64,000 nucleotides of DNA from Gibbula magus (GCA_936450465.1 OW388302.1:63525826-63589825); one strand, 5' to 3'. Positions 1 through 11,191 are shown, numbered from the stretch's first letter. Notes: a model not told the origin generated them from the letters alone. Numbers and translations: made by a program.

Positions 1-668
1 TTACATTATGCTTTTGTTCATGAAAATTCTTTGACTAGGAATGCGTTATCGCATTTTAGCCGCATTCTTTTTTGTTGAAAAATCTTTGTTCATTAATTAA
101 CATCCGACTTTAAGGCGCAACGTATTTTGTTTGCTTATGAAACACTTCAGATTATAAATACAAATCTTGCCTATGTTTAAAATAACCATTGTTATTTATG
201 CTTGCTATAGCCACAAAATCATACTGAAGACAAGTTTCTCCCATAATCATGCTAAATTGAATATCACCATCATTTATACGTCACATCTTAACAAAACATC
301 GTATTATTACTTTCAACATACCTTGAAGATGTCAAATAATGATGTTTTTCTTCGGGTATTATCCAAGTGTATAATATAGTCCTCAATTCAGTTTTTTTTA
401 TGACAAAGTATATTCATGTCACTGTATTTTGCAAGCCACCACGACGGGCAAGCAGTCGGTAATAGCACGTGCATCACGCGCATTCCTATATCATGCACGG
501 TTGCGTCCTCCGCAGTAAATTTGATTTTTCCGCGAGCTTACGCAGAGCTAAAACTTTCCCTTATGTATCTATGCTTTTCTTTATTGTACTCCTTTTAAGT
601 TTTGGAATTTACTTACAGGGTTTCCCAGATTGAATGTACAGTTTTGACATGGCTACTGGAAATACGAT
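1..668. other. AT-rich sequence with no recognised gene
   Basis: Only short open frames without recognisable motifs occur here. The sequence is AT-rich and ends where the LINE endonuclease reading frame becomes recognisable. I see no promoter or RNA gene. Confidence 0.5.
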
Positions 669-768
669 TTTTAGCATTTATCAATGTCTAACTTGAAAAT
701 AATAACTCATAACTGTAGAGGCCTGCAAGAAAAAGGTTTTCAAATTCCTTAAAAGTAAAAGGGCAAAT

Positions 769-1252
769 ATGTATTGTCTACAAGATGTACATTTTACGTC
801 AAAACAAATTCAAACAGTTAAACAACAGTGGGACTATAACCAATGCTATTTTAGTTCATATACAAGTAATGCAAGAGGAACAGCAATCTTATTTAACAAC
901 AATTTTGAGTTAAAGGTTATAGATGCTAAATATGACAAAGGAGGAAACTATGTTGCCCTTAAAATACTAATGAAAGAAAAAACCTACACGATTATCAATA
1001 TCTATGGCCCAGGCTTTTACGAAAACATTGAGACCCTTATCAATGACTTTGACAGTGATGAAATTAGCCTGTGTGGTGATTTTAATCTTGTACACAATCC
1101 AAAAAAAAGACACTTTTAATTACAAAACTATAAACAACCCTAAAGCTAGAGAAAAAGTTTTAGAAATTATGAACTGTTTTGATCTGAAAGATGCATGGAG
1201 AGAAATTATTCTGATTCCAATAGATACACTTGGCGACAACCTACTCCATTGA
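769..1252 (+). pseudogene. LINE endonuclease domain, frameshifted
   Basis: The frame at 769-1119 reads as the middle of an apurinic-like endonuclease, with TIINIYGP near residue 80 and the GDFNLV catalytic block near its end. An overlapping frame at 1004-1252 continues with DLKDAWRE, so a frameshift lies near 1100. This enzyme would nick the target DNA to start reverse transcription. It is not intact here; the conserved SDH block is only recognisable as DSDHSI near 1337 in another frame. Confidence 0.7.
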
Positions 1253-1603
1253 AACAAGCACGACTTGATTTCTTTCTATACTCACGCACAACTTTTTCCT
1301 ATCGGTTGAAAAATGTGAAATTTTACCAAGTATTGATTCAGACCACTCAATCGTTGAGTTATCTCTAAAATCATATGAACTACCACGTGGAAGGGTTTTT
1401 TGGGAAATTTAATAAATACGAAAAGTATGTAGATATGACCAAAGAAACTATGAAATCCAAACAAAAACAATACGAAATTTACGAAATTTACATACTCTAT
1501 AGACGATCAATTACTATTCGAAACAATACTTTTAATGATCCGGGGAAAGACAATTTATTATTCTTCGACAAAAAAGAAAATACAAAACAAAATGGAAGTT
1601 GAT

Positions 1604-2670
1604 CTTCAAAACGAACTAAATGATATGGAAATTGATCTAGATAAATTAGAAAACGTAAGCGACAAAGCCAATGTACTGGATAATATCAACGACATAAAAT
1701 TAAGGCTCGACGAAATTGATAATAATAAAATGCAAGGCATGACTATTAGATCAAAAGCTAAGTGGATTGAAAAGGGAGAAAACCTACAAAATACTTTTTG
1801 AAACTTGAATCGAGAAACTTTTTGAATAAATCGTTCATAGAAATAGAAAAACCAGATGGATCTAGGCTCACTGAAAACGAAAGTATAATCAAGGAAACTA
1901 GAAATTATTATCAAAAACTTTATCAATCTGAAGATGTTTCCCCAATTGATCTTAGCGACATTTGCCAAAACTATGACATACCTAAACTAAACGAAAATCA
2001 GAAACAGACTTTAGAAGGAAAACTAACCTTAATCGAATTAACAAAAGCACTGAAAGGAATGAAAAATGATAAAAGTCAAGGTCCGGATGGCTTTACTTCT
2101 GAATTCTACAAATTCTTTTGGAAAGATATAGATATATATCTTCTTAACTCTTTAAATACCGGATACGTAAAGGAAGGCTTTCAATTTCACAAAAGCAAGG
2201 TTTAATTACTTGTATTCCTAAGGGCAACACACCCCAAAAATACCTAAAAACTGGCGCCCCATCTCGCTTCTAAACTCTTCCTGCAGAATTGGAGCAGCGG
2301 CAATCGCAAATAGAATTTTAAAAATGTACTTCCGTCCATAATACATGAAGATCAGAAGGGTTTTGTGAAAGATCGATATATAGGGGAGATAACCAGGTTA
2401 GTTTACGACATTATGGAACACACTGAAACATTCTAAATTCCAGGATTGTTACTTCAAATTGATTTTGAAAAGGCTTTTCACTCAATTGATAGAAACTATC
2501 TTTGTAATGTTCTAAACTTTTTGAATTTTGGACAAAACATCATTGATTGGATTGATAACGATATTGAATCAAGAGTCTTGGTAAATGGATTCCCATCATC
2601 ACCTTTTAGAATTGAACGAGGTTGTCGCCAAGGCGATCCAGTAGTGCCTTACCTATCTATCCTATCTATC
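1604..2670 (+). repeat. First unit of a 1.07 kb tandem duplication in the LINE
   Basis: This segment carries the linker and N-terminal half of the RT. It begins with CTTCAAAACGAACTAAATGA, which recurs at 2671, and runs to a junction of ATC-rich short repeats (CTATCTATCCTATCTATC, 2653-2670). Both units contain the same QGPDGFTSEFYK block and the same IDFEKAF block. The first unit has its own frameshifts, for example near 1790 and 2205. Confidence 0.85.
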
Positions 2671-3740
2671 CTTCAAAACGAACTAAATGATATGGAAATT
2701 GATCTAGATAAATTAGAAAACGTAAGCGACAAAGCCAATGTACTGGATAATATCAACGACATAAAATTAAGGCTTTACGAAATTGATAATAATAAAATGC
2801 AAGGCATGATTATTAGATCAAAAGCTAAGTGGATTGAAAAGGGAGAAAAATCTACAAAATACTTTTTGGAACTTGAATCGAGAAACTTTTTGAATAAATC
2901 GTTCACAGAAATAGAAAAACCAGATGGATCTAGGCTCACTGAAAACGAAAGTATAATCAAGGAAACTAGAAATTATTATCAAAAACTTTACCAATCTGAA
3001 GATGTTTCCCCAATTGATCTTAGCGACATTTGCCAAAACTATGATATACCTAAACTAAACGAAAATCAGAAACAGACTTTAGAAGGAAATCTAACCTTAA
3101 TCGAATTAACAAAAGCACTGAAAGGAATGAAACATGATAAAAGTCAAGGTCCGGATGGCTTTACTTCTGAATTCTACAAATCTTTTGGAAAGATATAGAT
3201 ATATATCTACTTAACTCTTTAAATACCGGATACGTTAAGGAAGACTTTCAATTTCACAAAAGCAAGGTTTAATTACTTGTATTTCTAAGGGCAGCAAACC
3301 CAAAAAATACCTAAAAAACTGGCGGCCCATCTCGCTTCTAAACTCTTCCTACAAAATTGGAGCAGCGGCAATCGCAAATAGAATACAAAATGTACTTCCG
3401 TCCATAATACATGAAGATCAGAAGGGTTTTGTGAAAGATCGATATATAGGGGAGTTAACCAGGTTAGTTTACGACATTATGGAACACACTGAAACATTCC
3501 AAATTCCAGGATTGTTACTTCAAATTGATTTTGAAAAGGCTTTTGCCTCAATTGATAGAAACTATCTTTGTAATGTTGTAAACTTTTTCAATTTTGGACA
3601 AAACATCATTGATTTGATCACAACTTTCTTATAACAATATTGAATCAAGAGTCTTGGTAAATGGATTCCCATTATCACCTTTTAAAATTGAACGAGGTTG
3701 TCGCCAAGGTGATCCAGTAGCGCCTTACCTATTTATCGTC
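2671..3740 (+). repeat. Second unit of the 1.07 kb tandem duplication
   Basis: Near-identical copy of the preceding unit; the offset drifts from about 1067 at the start to about 1076 at the end because of small indels. The frame 2446-3198 runs straight across the duplication joint, fusing the GCRQGDPV block of unit 1 to the linker of unit 2. After 3740 the element continues once only, so the duplication lies wholly inside the LINE. Confidence 0.85.
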
Positions 3741-3950
3741 TCTGTCGAAATGTTAGGCATTCTAATTAGAAATAACGTTAACATAAAAGGAATAAGCATA
3801 GGAAATATAGAATATCTGTTGGCGCAATTAGCTGATGATACATCATTAACACTAGATGGAACTGAAAAATGTTTATACATTGTTCTACAAACACTTCAAG
3901 TTTTCGCGCACTTTTCTGGTTTAAAGGTTAATGTGGAAAAACAAGATTGA
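3654..3950 (+). pseudogene. LINE reverse transcriptase palm fragment
   Basis: 98-codon open frame with GCRQGDPVAPYLF and the ADDTS catalytic box (two aspartates for metal binding). It ends just after the conserved FSGLKVN block, where an in-frame stop interrupts what would be the thumb region. The thumb continues in another frame at 4058-4630. Confidence 0.8.
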
Positions 3951-4057
3951 TATGGCTAGGATCCAAATAACGATCTCGTCTCAAATTAAGTAAAGAATGG
4001 AACCTTGACTGGTCGCAGACCGATTTTAAAGTTCTAGGAATAAATTTCAGCATTGAT

Positions 4058-4630
4058 ATGGATCGTATGAGTCACATAAACTATGAAGAAAAGTTTACAC
4101 AAATAAAGCATTTAATGAACATTTGGTTAGCAAGAAACCTTACTCCTTATGGTAGAAACACAGTTTTAAAATCTCTCCTTCTGCCCAAGTTAAACCATCT
4201 ATTCTCTGCACTTCCTCGTCCTCCAGAATCGGTTTTAGACAAATTCCAGAAAGAGTGTTTTAGATTTATATGGAGAAATAAACCAGATAAAGTTAAAAGA
4301 GATGCCATAGTACTTAGACCTGAACATGGAGGCATGAAAGTTCCCATAATTAGATATGCGATATCTTCGCAAAAACTAAAATGGGTACAGAGATTACTTA
4401 GTACTTCATCAAATTGGAAAGCATTACTAATGCACAGACTACAAACTCCAAATCTAATATGGATTTCTGATAAAACATATATTGAAAATAAAGTGTTATC
4501 TATCATTTCAAATACTTTTTGGATAGAGGTGTTTAAAGACTGGTCCAATATTGTTTGTAGGTATAAAAAAAACATGTTAAAAGCCAACAAGATTTACTCT
4601 CTCAGAGTTTATGGTATAACGATAACATAA
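4058..4630 (+). pseudogene. LINE RT thumb/connection fragment
   Basis: 190-codon frame with features typical of the region after the RT palm in L1/Tx1-like proteins: LTPYGRNTVLKSLLLPKLNH followed by FRFIWRNKPDKV and EHGGMKVP. It joins, after a frameshift near 4620, to the C-terminal knuckle segment. Confidence 0.75.
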
Positions 4631-4840
4631 AAGTTGGCAATAAGAGTAGTTTATACAGTAGCTGGGTAAAACAAGGTATTGTATTCATAACTGATTTAGT
4701 AGATGAAAACGGTAGATTTTATTCCAAAGAAGATGTGTGTATTTTATGTTCTCTTGATATAGATTTTCTTACTTATGAAGGACTTAAACGTGCAGTTTTA
4801 TACTATGCAAACTCGGTAGGTATTCCTATTTGGTTGTAAG

Positions 4841-5461
4841 TTGAGCGACCCGGTATACCCTTTCACAATCAAATGTACAAATACTCTTTTGGGTCACCAG
4901 AAAATATATGACGTGCTACTCGATTCACACTTTGTTACGCTCCCTTGCTATGGTAAATGGGAACAAGTCACTGGTTCACGCTATAACGATTTTGATTGGG
5001 AATGTTTTAACTCTATTGCAAATAAATGTACTCTCAGTACCGATTTAAGATGGCTACAATACAGAATCAGTCACCGAATACTGCCAACGAAACATTTCCT
5101 CTATAAAATAAATTACGTTGACAACCCAAAATGCACTTTTTGCAATGAATCTGATGAAACTATATACCATATGTTCTGGGAGTGTAGCAAGGTAAACAAT
5201 ATATGGCGGGAACTAAAGATGTGGCTCAATACTGTAGATGTACAGCGTAGTTTTACAATTTCTCAGGTATTGTTTGGAGTTAAAGGAAAAAATAACTATG
5301 CATTAAATGCTATGATCCTATTAGCAAAAAACAACATATACAACTGCAGTAAAAAAAAGGATGTATACCAAATATCATTTATATCAAACGACAAGTCATC
5401 CAGTATTATAATATCACAAAATACATATATATCAATCTTGACCAGGAAACATATTTCCTAA
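4841..5461 (+). pseudogene. LINE C-terminal zinc-knuckle segment
   Basis: The open frame holds CTFCNESDETIYHMFWECS: a CxxC...HxxxxxC knuckle of the RVT-associated zinc-binding type found at the C-terminus of L1/Tx1-like proteins. Upstream, LRWLQYRISHRILPT is the usual approach to that knuckle. The reading frame starts after a stop near 4840 that separates it from the thumb segment. Confidence 0.8.
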
Positions 5462-5640
5462 AATTATGGTCTATTTTACATGTACTACTTAGATCTAACG
5501 AGTAGACAATTAATTGTTTCTTGATATCATTGTATCGTTGTTTTCTATGTGTTGACTGTATGAAATTGTATACTTTTACATGTCACCTTGTATGTATACC
5601 TGGAAAAAAGTGAAATAAATGGGGAAAAAAGGAACAAAAC

Positions 5641-6339
5641 TGCTTAATTACGGTACATGTAATCCACATGCCTGTTGCCTGTCTTCCATCCTTTTCAAAT
5701 CACGTCCATGAATTAATTTCGTTGACATATCAACGTAAAAAAATAACGCTTCATGTCTCATAAACATGAGAAAAAAAACTAACCCTCAATACGTTTTATA
5801 TACAAAATGTTAAAACCAATCGGGCTTACACAAATTAATAGACATGTTACGCGCCTGGGGATGAATGTGACTAAAGATGACGAACACGAACACTTGCTGG
5901 GTTGTGGAGGACATTCATTGATGATATCAATCCCTTAGTTTTGACACCCGAAACATTTTAATAACATTCAGTTAAAATGATCAACATGCATACAGCATAC
6001 ATATAGTTATTTGAGTGCATAAAAATACGTCACACCAATACTAGTCGTTATAGATAAATGAATGGTATAGAAAGTATAATATACATGTACAATGCGTTAC
6101 TAGACATACACAATACTTCCAATTAAATACATTCACTTACTTGAACTTTATATATAACTTTAGGTTTAAATTAACAAGATAAGATTTATGTAACACTATA
6201 TTTGATTACAACTAACCTTTATCTTTAATTCGTCTGTCGTGGTTGTGCTGAGTCTCAGTGGCCTGTGTTTAGCGAAGTACAAAGCATGCGAGTCAGTCAT
6301 ACACGATAATTGACAATAGAGAATCTACAGAACATCATT
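5641..6339. other. Non-coding sequence, nothing recognised
   Basis: AT-rich sequence between the LINE end and the minisatellite. No open frame, hairpin or recognised repeat could be supported. Confidence 0.4.
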
Positions 6340-7210
6340 TAAAGGGCCAGGTCACATGAGCATCCAGGTCACAAAAGAATCAACGTGAAGGTCACAAAAG
6401 TGTTCTTATGGAAATAGTGTCACAAGTGTCCATATGTAATAGTGTCACGGGGTCACAAAAGTGTTCATAAGTAAATAGTGCCACAAGATCACACAAGTTT
6501 CTATATTGAGGGGAGGTGAGGCGATTTGGGGTTTAACGCCGCTTTCAAGAGTATTTCACTTATATCGCGGCTGCTAGTATTATGGCAGGGAGAAAGCCCG
6601 CAGTGCCATGTGGCTATGCATTTCTATATTGAAATAGTGCCACAAGATCACACAAGTGTCCATATTGAAATAGTGCCACAAGATCACACAAGTGTCCATA
6701 TTGAAATAATGCCACGAGGTCACACAAGTGTCCATATGTAAATAGTGCCACGAGGTCACACAAGTGTCCATATGTAAATAGTGTCACAAGGTCACACAAG
6801 TGTTCATATAGAAATAAGGTCACAAGGTCACACAAGTGTTCATATGTAAATAGTGTCACGAGGTCACACAAGTGTTCATATGTAAATAGTGCCACAAGAT
6901 CACACAAGTGTCCATATTGAAATAGTGCCACAAGATCACACAAGTGTCCATATTGAAATAATGCCACGAGGTCACACAAGTGTCCATATGTAAATAGTGT
7001 CACGAGGTCACACAAGTGTCCATATGTAAATAGTGCCACGAGGTCACACAAGTGTCCATATGTAAATAGTGTCACAAGGTCACACAAGTGTTCATATAGA
7101 AATAAGGTCACAAGGTCACACAAGTGTTCATATAGAAATAAGGTCACAAGGTCACACAGATGTCCATATGGAAATAGCGTCACGAGGTCATACAAGTGTG
7201 AAGGTCACAA
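6340..7210. repeat. 36-bp minisatellite (GTCACACAAGTGTCCATATG family)
   Basis: About two dozen head-to-tail units of roughly 36 bp built on CACAAGTGTCCATATGTAAA plus TAGTGCCACGAGGT. Because 36 is a multiple of three, the array is open on both strands; the minus strand gives a 193-codon frame (6614-7195) of 12-residue repeats such as YGHLCDLVALF. Units vary mainly at CAT-ATG versus CAT-ATTG and ACGAGGT versus ACAAGAT, and variants recur in blocks, which suggests multi-unit duplication. I regard this as a satellite, not a gene. Confidence 0.9.
6510..6620 (-). mobile_element. 5'-truncated SINE inserted in the minisatellite
   Basis: Minus-strand copy of the 3' third of the tRNA-derived SINE (GTTTAACGCCGCTTTCAAGA, then CCGCAGTGCCATGTGGCTA). 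It is flanked by TTTCTATATTGA at 6498-6509 and again at about 6621-6632: a 12-bp target-site duplication inside a minisatellite unit. So the array existed before this SINE landed. Confidence 0.85.
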
Positions 7211-7974
7211 TATATACATGCAAAAGACTCAATCGCAAAACAGAGTCTATATATTCTCCAAACGACGAAGTCGCACATCCAAAGTGTGGAAGTAGTGGTA
7301 GTTGACGTAGTTGTATTTGTAGCTGATGTAGTTGTAGTGGTAGCTGACGTCGTTCCATTCAATGGCGGTGTTTTATCCATCAACTTCACTGGGGGCTCAA
7401 AAATGTAGCACCGTTTGGAGCGTAACTTGTAACAAGAACCACAAAGCCACCGGGGTGTGAGACGATTAACCGTTATTACATTGCATGCAATAGAGAAAAC
7501 GAACCTGAAACAAATTAAAATAACAACATATGTTTACATTCAGTAAATAATACATATATCACATGTTAAACATATCCTTAGTTGGAATAGTTCTTACATT
7601 TAATAAATAGGCAACACGGTAAATATATACATCTACAATCAATACATTGTACTAACTCAAGTAACTTTACTGAAGAAATGAGGATATAATTCTTTGAAAC
7701 GACACTCACACAAGGCACAAATAAGTAATACTTGTGATAACACATATAACTTGATAATCCACATCAATACATACATAGAAACTCTATATCAAATGGATTA
7801 GATGCATGTACATACTACAAATAACTATATATAGGATGACAATGACGACATCATACCAGGTGGGTTTGACCTGAGCTGTTGCATACACATACAACGAAGT
7901 CACTGCCGTTGTTTAGGCCATATGCAGGATGAATAAAGGACGTTTGTAGATTATACTAAATATCAACATATTAT
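7211..7974. other. Non-coding sequence with a TAG/GTAGTT-rich patch
   Basis: A short degenerate trinucleotide-like tract (GTAGTGGTAGTTGACGTAGT and relatives, about 7285-7352) is followed by AT-rich sequence. No gene seen. Confidence 0.5.
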
Positions 7975-7986
7975 GGTTAAAAGAGT

Positions 7987-8046
7987 GAGAATGAGTGAGT
8001 TATTGTTTAACGCCGCTTCGGCAGTATCACAGCCATTAGCGGCGAG
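7987..8046 (-). mobile_element. 60-bp LINE 3'-tail insertion with TSD
   Basis: Minus-strand copy of only the last ~60 nt of the I/Nimb-like LINE (the CGCCGCTAATGGCTG...GCGGCGTTAAACAATAACTC tail). GGTTAAAAGAGT flanks it at 7975-7986 and 8047-8058, a perfect 12-bp target-site duplication. It is therefore a genuine retroposed insertion, extremely 5'-truncated. Confidence 0.85.
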
Positions 8047-8116
8047 GGTTAAAAGAGTAACTGCGGCAAAAGCTACATACAACGACGTGTAAACTCAGTA
8101 ACAGTTACCGCATATA

Positions 8117-8262
8117 GGATTCCCGCCAGAGGCACGGCAATAATATCTGCAGTAGAGAACTGTTCTACACGCAGTAAGGTTTGGGTGCAACGGTACACTT
8201 AGTAGTACCACCCATGGTTCGCTAGTTCCAGCCGATGCTCGCAGGTTTCACCGCAATGTAAC
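8117..8262 (+). mobile_element. SINE fragment (B box to mid-body)
   Basis: Starts in the B-box half of the tRNA head (GGATTCCCGCCAGAGGCACG) and stops after CGCAGGTTTCACCGCAATG, lacking both the A box and the 3' tail. Same family as the full-length copies. Confidence 0.8.
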
Positions 8263-8349
8263 CAGAGACAATGGTCACCATATTGCATAATGGTATGTGT
8301 GGTGACCTTGCTTCAGTCCACAGTGAGACGGAGTCATCTCGTTAGGATG

Positions 8350-8399
8350 GACTGACTGACTGACTGACTGACTGACTCTCGCTCTCTCTCTCACAATTA
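8350..8399. repeat. (GACT)n and (CT)n microsatellite
   Basis: GACTGACTGACT run followed by CTCTCTCTCTC, next to the 3' tail of the neighbouring SINE. Confidence 0.9.
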
Positions 8400-8402
8400 G
8401 TT

Positions 8403-8696
8403 TAGGTGAGGTGAGGTGAGTTAGGGTTTAACGCCGCTTTCAAGAGTATTTCACTAATATCACGGCTGCTATTATTAATGCAGGGAGAAAGCCCGCAACG
8501 CCATGTGACAATGCGTTGCGGTGAAACCTGCGAGCAACGGCTGGAACTAGCCGAAATTCAGTGTAGCATTGCACCCAACCTTACTGCGTGTAGTACAATT
8601 CTCTACTGCAGACAAAGTTGCCGTGCCCCTGGCGGGATCCGAACCGCAGACCTCTTGATCCGAAGCCGACGCGCTAACCACTGCGCTATCCATGCA
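8403..8696 (-). mobile_element. Near full-length tRNA-derived SINE
   Basis: Minus-strand copy running from the tail (GTTTAACGCCGCTTTCAAG) through the body to a recognisable tRNA head: B-box complement GGATCCGAACCGCAGACCTC and A-box complement GCGCTAACCACTGCGCTA. Roughly 290 bp. The tail is GGTGAGGTGAG-like instead of (ACTC)n. Confidence 0.85.
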
Positions 8697-9031
8697 TGCT
8701 AACCACTGCGTCAGTCATGGAGCAGGACTAACTCCCACCTAAACTGCTATTTTAGTTAAACAGTTTTTTCATATTTTAAAATGATGTATATATTTTGTTC
8801 TTTTGTGTACACTTTTTGGCACTTATAGTGCTTTTATCATTGTAATAATCAATGACTTTGGTATCTAATAGGCCAAAGTTAGCCGGGCGATTATATCTTG
8901 TATGCATATATGCTTAACACCTATGTGTTGCTAGACACATGTGTAAATTATGTTTCTTCTTCTTCAATATACCACAGCCGCTTCGGGGCTACTGTACTGT
9001 GAAAGTAATATAATAACTGCGATACATAGAG
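8697..9031. other. Non-coding sequence, nothing recognised
   Basis: AT-rich, no open frame of interest. It includes ATACCACAGCCGCTTCGGGG (about 8969-8988), a weak echo of the LINE tail. Confidence 0.4.
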
Positions 9032-9187
9032 GATATCTGTCTTTCCTTGACAAATATCATGTTTATCTCATTGAGTGAGGTAGAAAAGTAGATATTTCAC
9101 GAGTGGCGCAGCCACGAGTGAAATATATTAACTTTTCTTCCTCACGAGATGAGATAAACATGGTATTTGTCAAGGAAAAACAGATAT
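9032..9187. repeat. Long hairpin module A (structured repeat family)
   Basis: A 156-bp near-perfect inverted repeat. The outer arms start GATATCTGT / ACAGATATC; the tip is TATTTCAC-GA-GTGGC-GCA-GCCAC-GA-GTGAAATA (9093-9125). It shares size, arm order and tip design with the modules at 11053, 14568 and 15606 while differing from them in most bases, with compensating changes between arms. Confidence 0.85.
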
Positions 9188-9421
9188 TCTATTTATTATA
9201 CCATTATTTCTGTGTTTTACGTTGAGTTGGAGTGGTTTCAACGGCAAACGTACAAGCTGATAATATGACGTCATAACATTGTCCCGATGACGTCACGCGA
9301 GTGGTGATAACGTTTATCGTCACTCAGTAGAGTGGTGATAAAGGTTATCACCACTGTAGCTTGATAGAGGGTTTATTTCACTGATAGAACCGAGTATCTC
9401 ACTCCAAATTATGTAATAAAA
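9188..9421. mobile_element. Body of element A, bounded by TTTATTA-type ends
   Basis: Directly after hairpin A the sequence begins TATTTATTATACCATT and ends AATTATGTAATAAAA, imperfect terminal inverted repeats around about 230 bp. It contains two TGACGTCA palindromes (9266-9273 and 9288-9295) and the smaller inverted repeat GTGGTGATAA...TTATCACCAC (about 9302-9354). No coding capacity. Family unknown to me; a non-autonomous DNA transposon is the most likely reading. Confidence 0.55.
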
Positions 9422-10122
9422 GACCATACAATCAAGCGTATAAAGCCATATTTAATAACTATCAGAACTACGACATATGGCCCTAATTTATAGCAGTAAC
9501 ATGGCTAACTGTATTGAGTAATCCTAACATATATTAGTGCGTTATAGTTTAACGCCGCTTCGGTAGTATCGCAGCCATTAGCGAGGACCATGACATATAC
9601 TATTTACACAACATATATAGATATTAGATAAGGAAACATACTTTATCTATAGCCGATATAACTACAAACTATGAATATAATGATTATATACAAATATAGT
9701 ACTAAATATATACAAGACAAGACTAGATATTACTCACCAAAGATTCTAGATGAATAATGACACATCGAGATAACCATGATCCAAAAAAAACTGACAACTC
9801 GAATGGTAGTACGAAGTGACCAACACAACTGAACGTTACGTTAAGAATTGGTGACATACACAAATAAACACACGTACTTATCAATTATACATTTCCCCGC
9901 AAAACGCGACTAATGTCCAACATAGGTCACCCCTAAGATAACTTAACTAGCTCTTCTCACTCAAAAATCGGCCACAGAAACTCTTGACCTAATGTTGAAT
10001 GGACCCTTAGATCGGCAAATGGCTTCCCTTGCTCCTTTACTCTATGTTATATACATAATATAGGGGGTGGGTTTGTTTTACCTACGTTTTACCTACATTT
10101 TACTTACGATATCGAGTTCCCG
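9422..10122. other. Non-coding sequence with one LINE-tail fragment
   Basis: AT-rich. Contains a minus-strand 40-bp fragment of the LINE 3' tail (about 9546-9587, GTTTAACGCCGCTTCGGTAG) without a visible target-site duplication. No gene recognised. Confidence 0.5.
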
Positions 10123-10124
10123 TG

Positions 10125-10333
10125 GTCTGCAGTAGAGAACTGTCCTACACGCAGTAAGGTTTGGGTGCAATGCTACACTGAATTTCAGCTTAGTACCATC
10201 AATGGTTTGCTAGGTCCAGTCGATGCTCGCAGGTTTCACCGCAATGCAGAGCCACATGGCGTTGTGGCTTTCACCCTGCAGTTATACTAGCAGTATAGTA
10301 CTATAAGTGAAATACTCTTGAAACCTCACCTCA
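10125..10333 (+). mobile_element. 5'-truncated SINE
   Basis: Starts at TCTGCAGTAGAGAACTGTCC, continues through the body and ends TGAAATACTCTTGAAACCTC, where the GCGGCGTTAAAC core of the tail is deleted. tRNA head absent. Confidence 0.85.
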
Positions 10334-10616
10334 TTGTCTAAACATCATTTACAAAATAGTCAAATTAATTTAAAAATTAATGACGTTTTAATGCATTCCT
10401 AAAGAGAACATACAAGTAAAAAGGACTTGATGGATACCAACTTCAACATTGTGTACATGCACGACGTACACTTATCCACAATGTTAACAGTCTTGTGCTT
10501 GATTTTTCTCACAATTGTTGCCATGTTGTACAAATGCATCTTACCTCGTTTTATCAACCTACCAGCCATATACTGTAATACTTCAAACGACCTTTCTAAA
10601 CCGTATCACCCGGTAC

Positions 10617-10644
10617 GAGGGACTTACATCGGTGTAAGTCCCTC
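10617..10644. repeat. Perfect 12-bp stem hairpin
   Basis: GAGGGACTTACA-TCGG-TGTAAGTCCCTC. It is followed by a second inverted pair, GGGTTTACA (about 10648) and TGTAAACCC (about 10702). Function unknown. Confidence 0.7.
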
Positions 10645-10823
10645 CAGGAGGGTTTACACAGACAGTTGTAAACACTGTTAGAAGGAAGTATAATGATTGT
10701 AAACCCTAATATATTTGCTAAGATGACGGCTTGAAAGTAAAGATCTGAAGAAACTAACTAAGACTAATTTTTTAAAAATTCTTAAATTTACGACAGAATA
10801 TAAACAGCAAATGTTTTGCAGAA

Positions 10824-10889
10824 AGTGCGTCTCGAACCCGTATCCACTATCACCTGTAGTAACTGAGTTAACGCCTTAGTCTCCGGCAC
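10824..10889 (-). other. tRNA-like sequence, possibly a second SINE head
   Basis: On the minus strand GTGCCGGAGACTAAGGCGTT is followed about 35 nt later by GGGTTCGAGACGCAC. The two blocks resemble the A and B boxes of a class II (Leu/Ser-like) tRNA, with matching GTGC / GCAC ends. I could not build a convincing anticodon arm, so a tRNA pseudogene or SINE head is more likely than a working tRNA. Confidence 0.35.
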
Positions 10890-11052
10890 CAACGGGGCAG
10901 AAGATATTTCACGGTTCAAAAGAAACTCATATAGCGCGGCTGTTAACAGGCTGACATCACCCAGGGATCCTCAATATAACGTCAGGGATCCTCAATATAA
11001 CGCGATAACAAGTAAAAAGCCTGTTTTACACTTAAAAACGGTTGATAATATA

Positions 11053-11191
11053 GAGAAACCATTCTACCTCGGATATGGTAAGGTTGTAGACCCTGATAGT
11101 CAGGGAAAATCCCTGGATGCTTCGCATCCTCTGGTTTTTCCTTCCTATCAGGGTCCACAACCTTACCATATCCTCGGTATCATGGTTTCTC
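11053..11191. repeat. Long hairpin module D (structured repeat family)
   Basis: 139-bp inverted repeat with outer arms GAGAAACCAT / ATGGTTTCTC, long inner arms (GGATATGGTAAGGTTGTAGA and its complement) and the tip GGATGC-TTC-GCATCC (11115-11129). On the minus strand the tip loop reads GCGAAGC. Same design as the other hairpin modules but essentially unrelated arm sequence. Confidence 0.8.

Larger units (their letters stand above)
669..5640 (+). mobile_element. Degenerate L1/Tx1-like non-LTR retrotransposon
   Basis: A single decayed LINE in the plus direction. It begins in an endonuclease domain (NCRGLQEKGF-like start near 700, GDFNLV near 1075), runs through a reverse transcriptase (WRPISLLN remnant near 2255 and 3320; GCRQGDPVAPYLF near 3700; ADDTS catalytic box near 3832) and ends in a C-terminal zinc-knuckle region. 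The RT motif order and the C-terminal CxxC...H...C knuckle fit the L1/Tx1 side of the LINE tree better than the other LINEs in this window. The 3' end is an AT-rich stretch with AAATAAATGGGGAAAAAAGG near 5613-5632. Many frameshifts and stops make it dead. It is internally duplicated. Confidence 0.85.

Noticed and set aside
4147..4590. 147-codon minus-strand ORF
   Set aside because: It is the antisense shadow of the LINE RT thumb region.
6340..7210. Regularly spaced repeats resembling a CRISPR array
   Set aside because: Units are contiguous with no unique spacers and the window is clearly eukaryotic.
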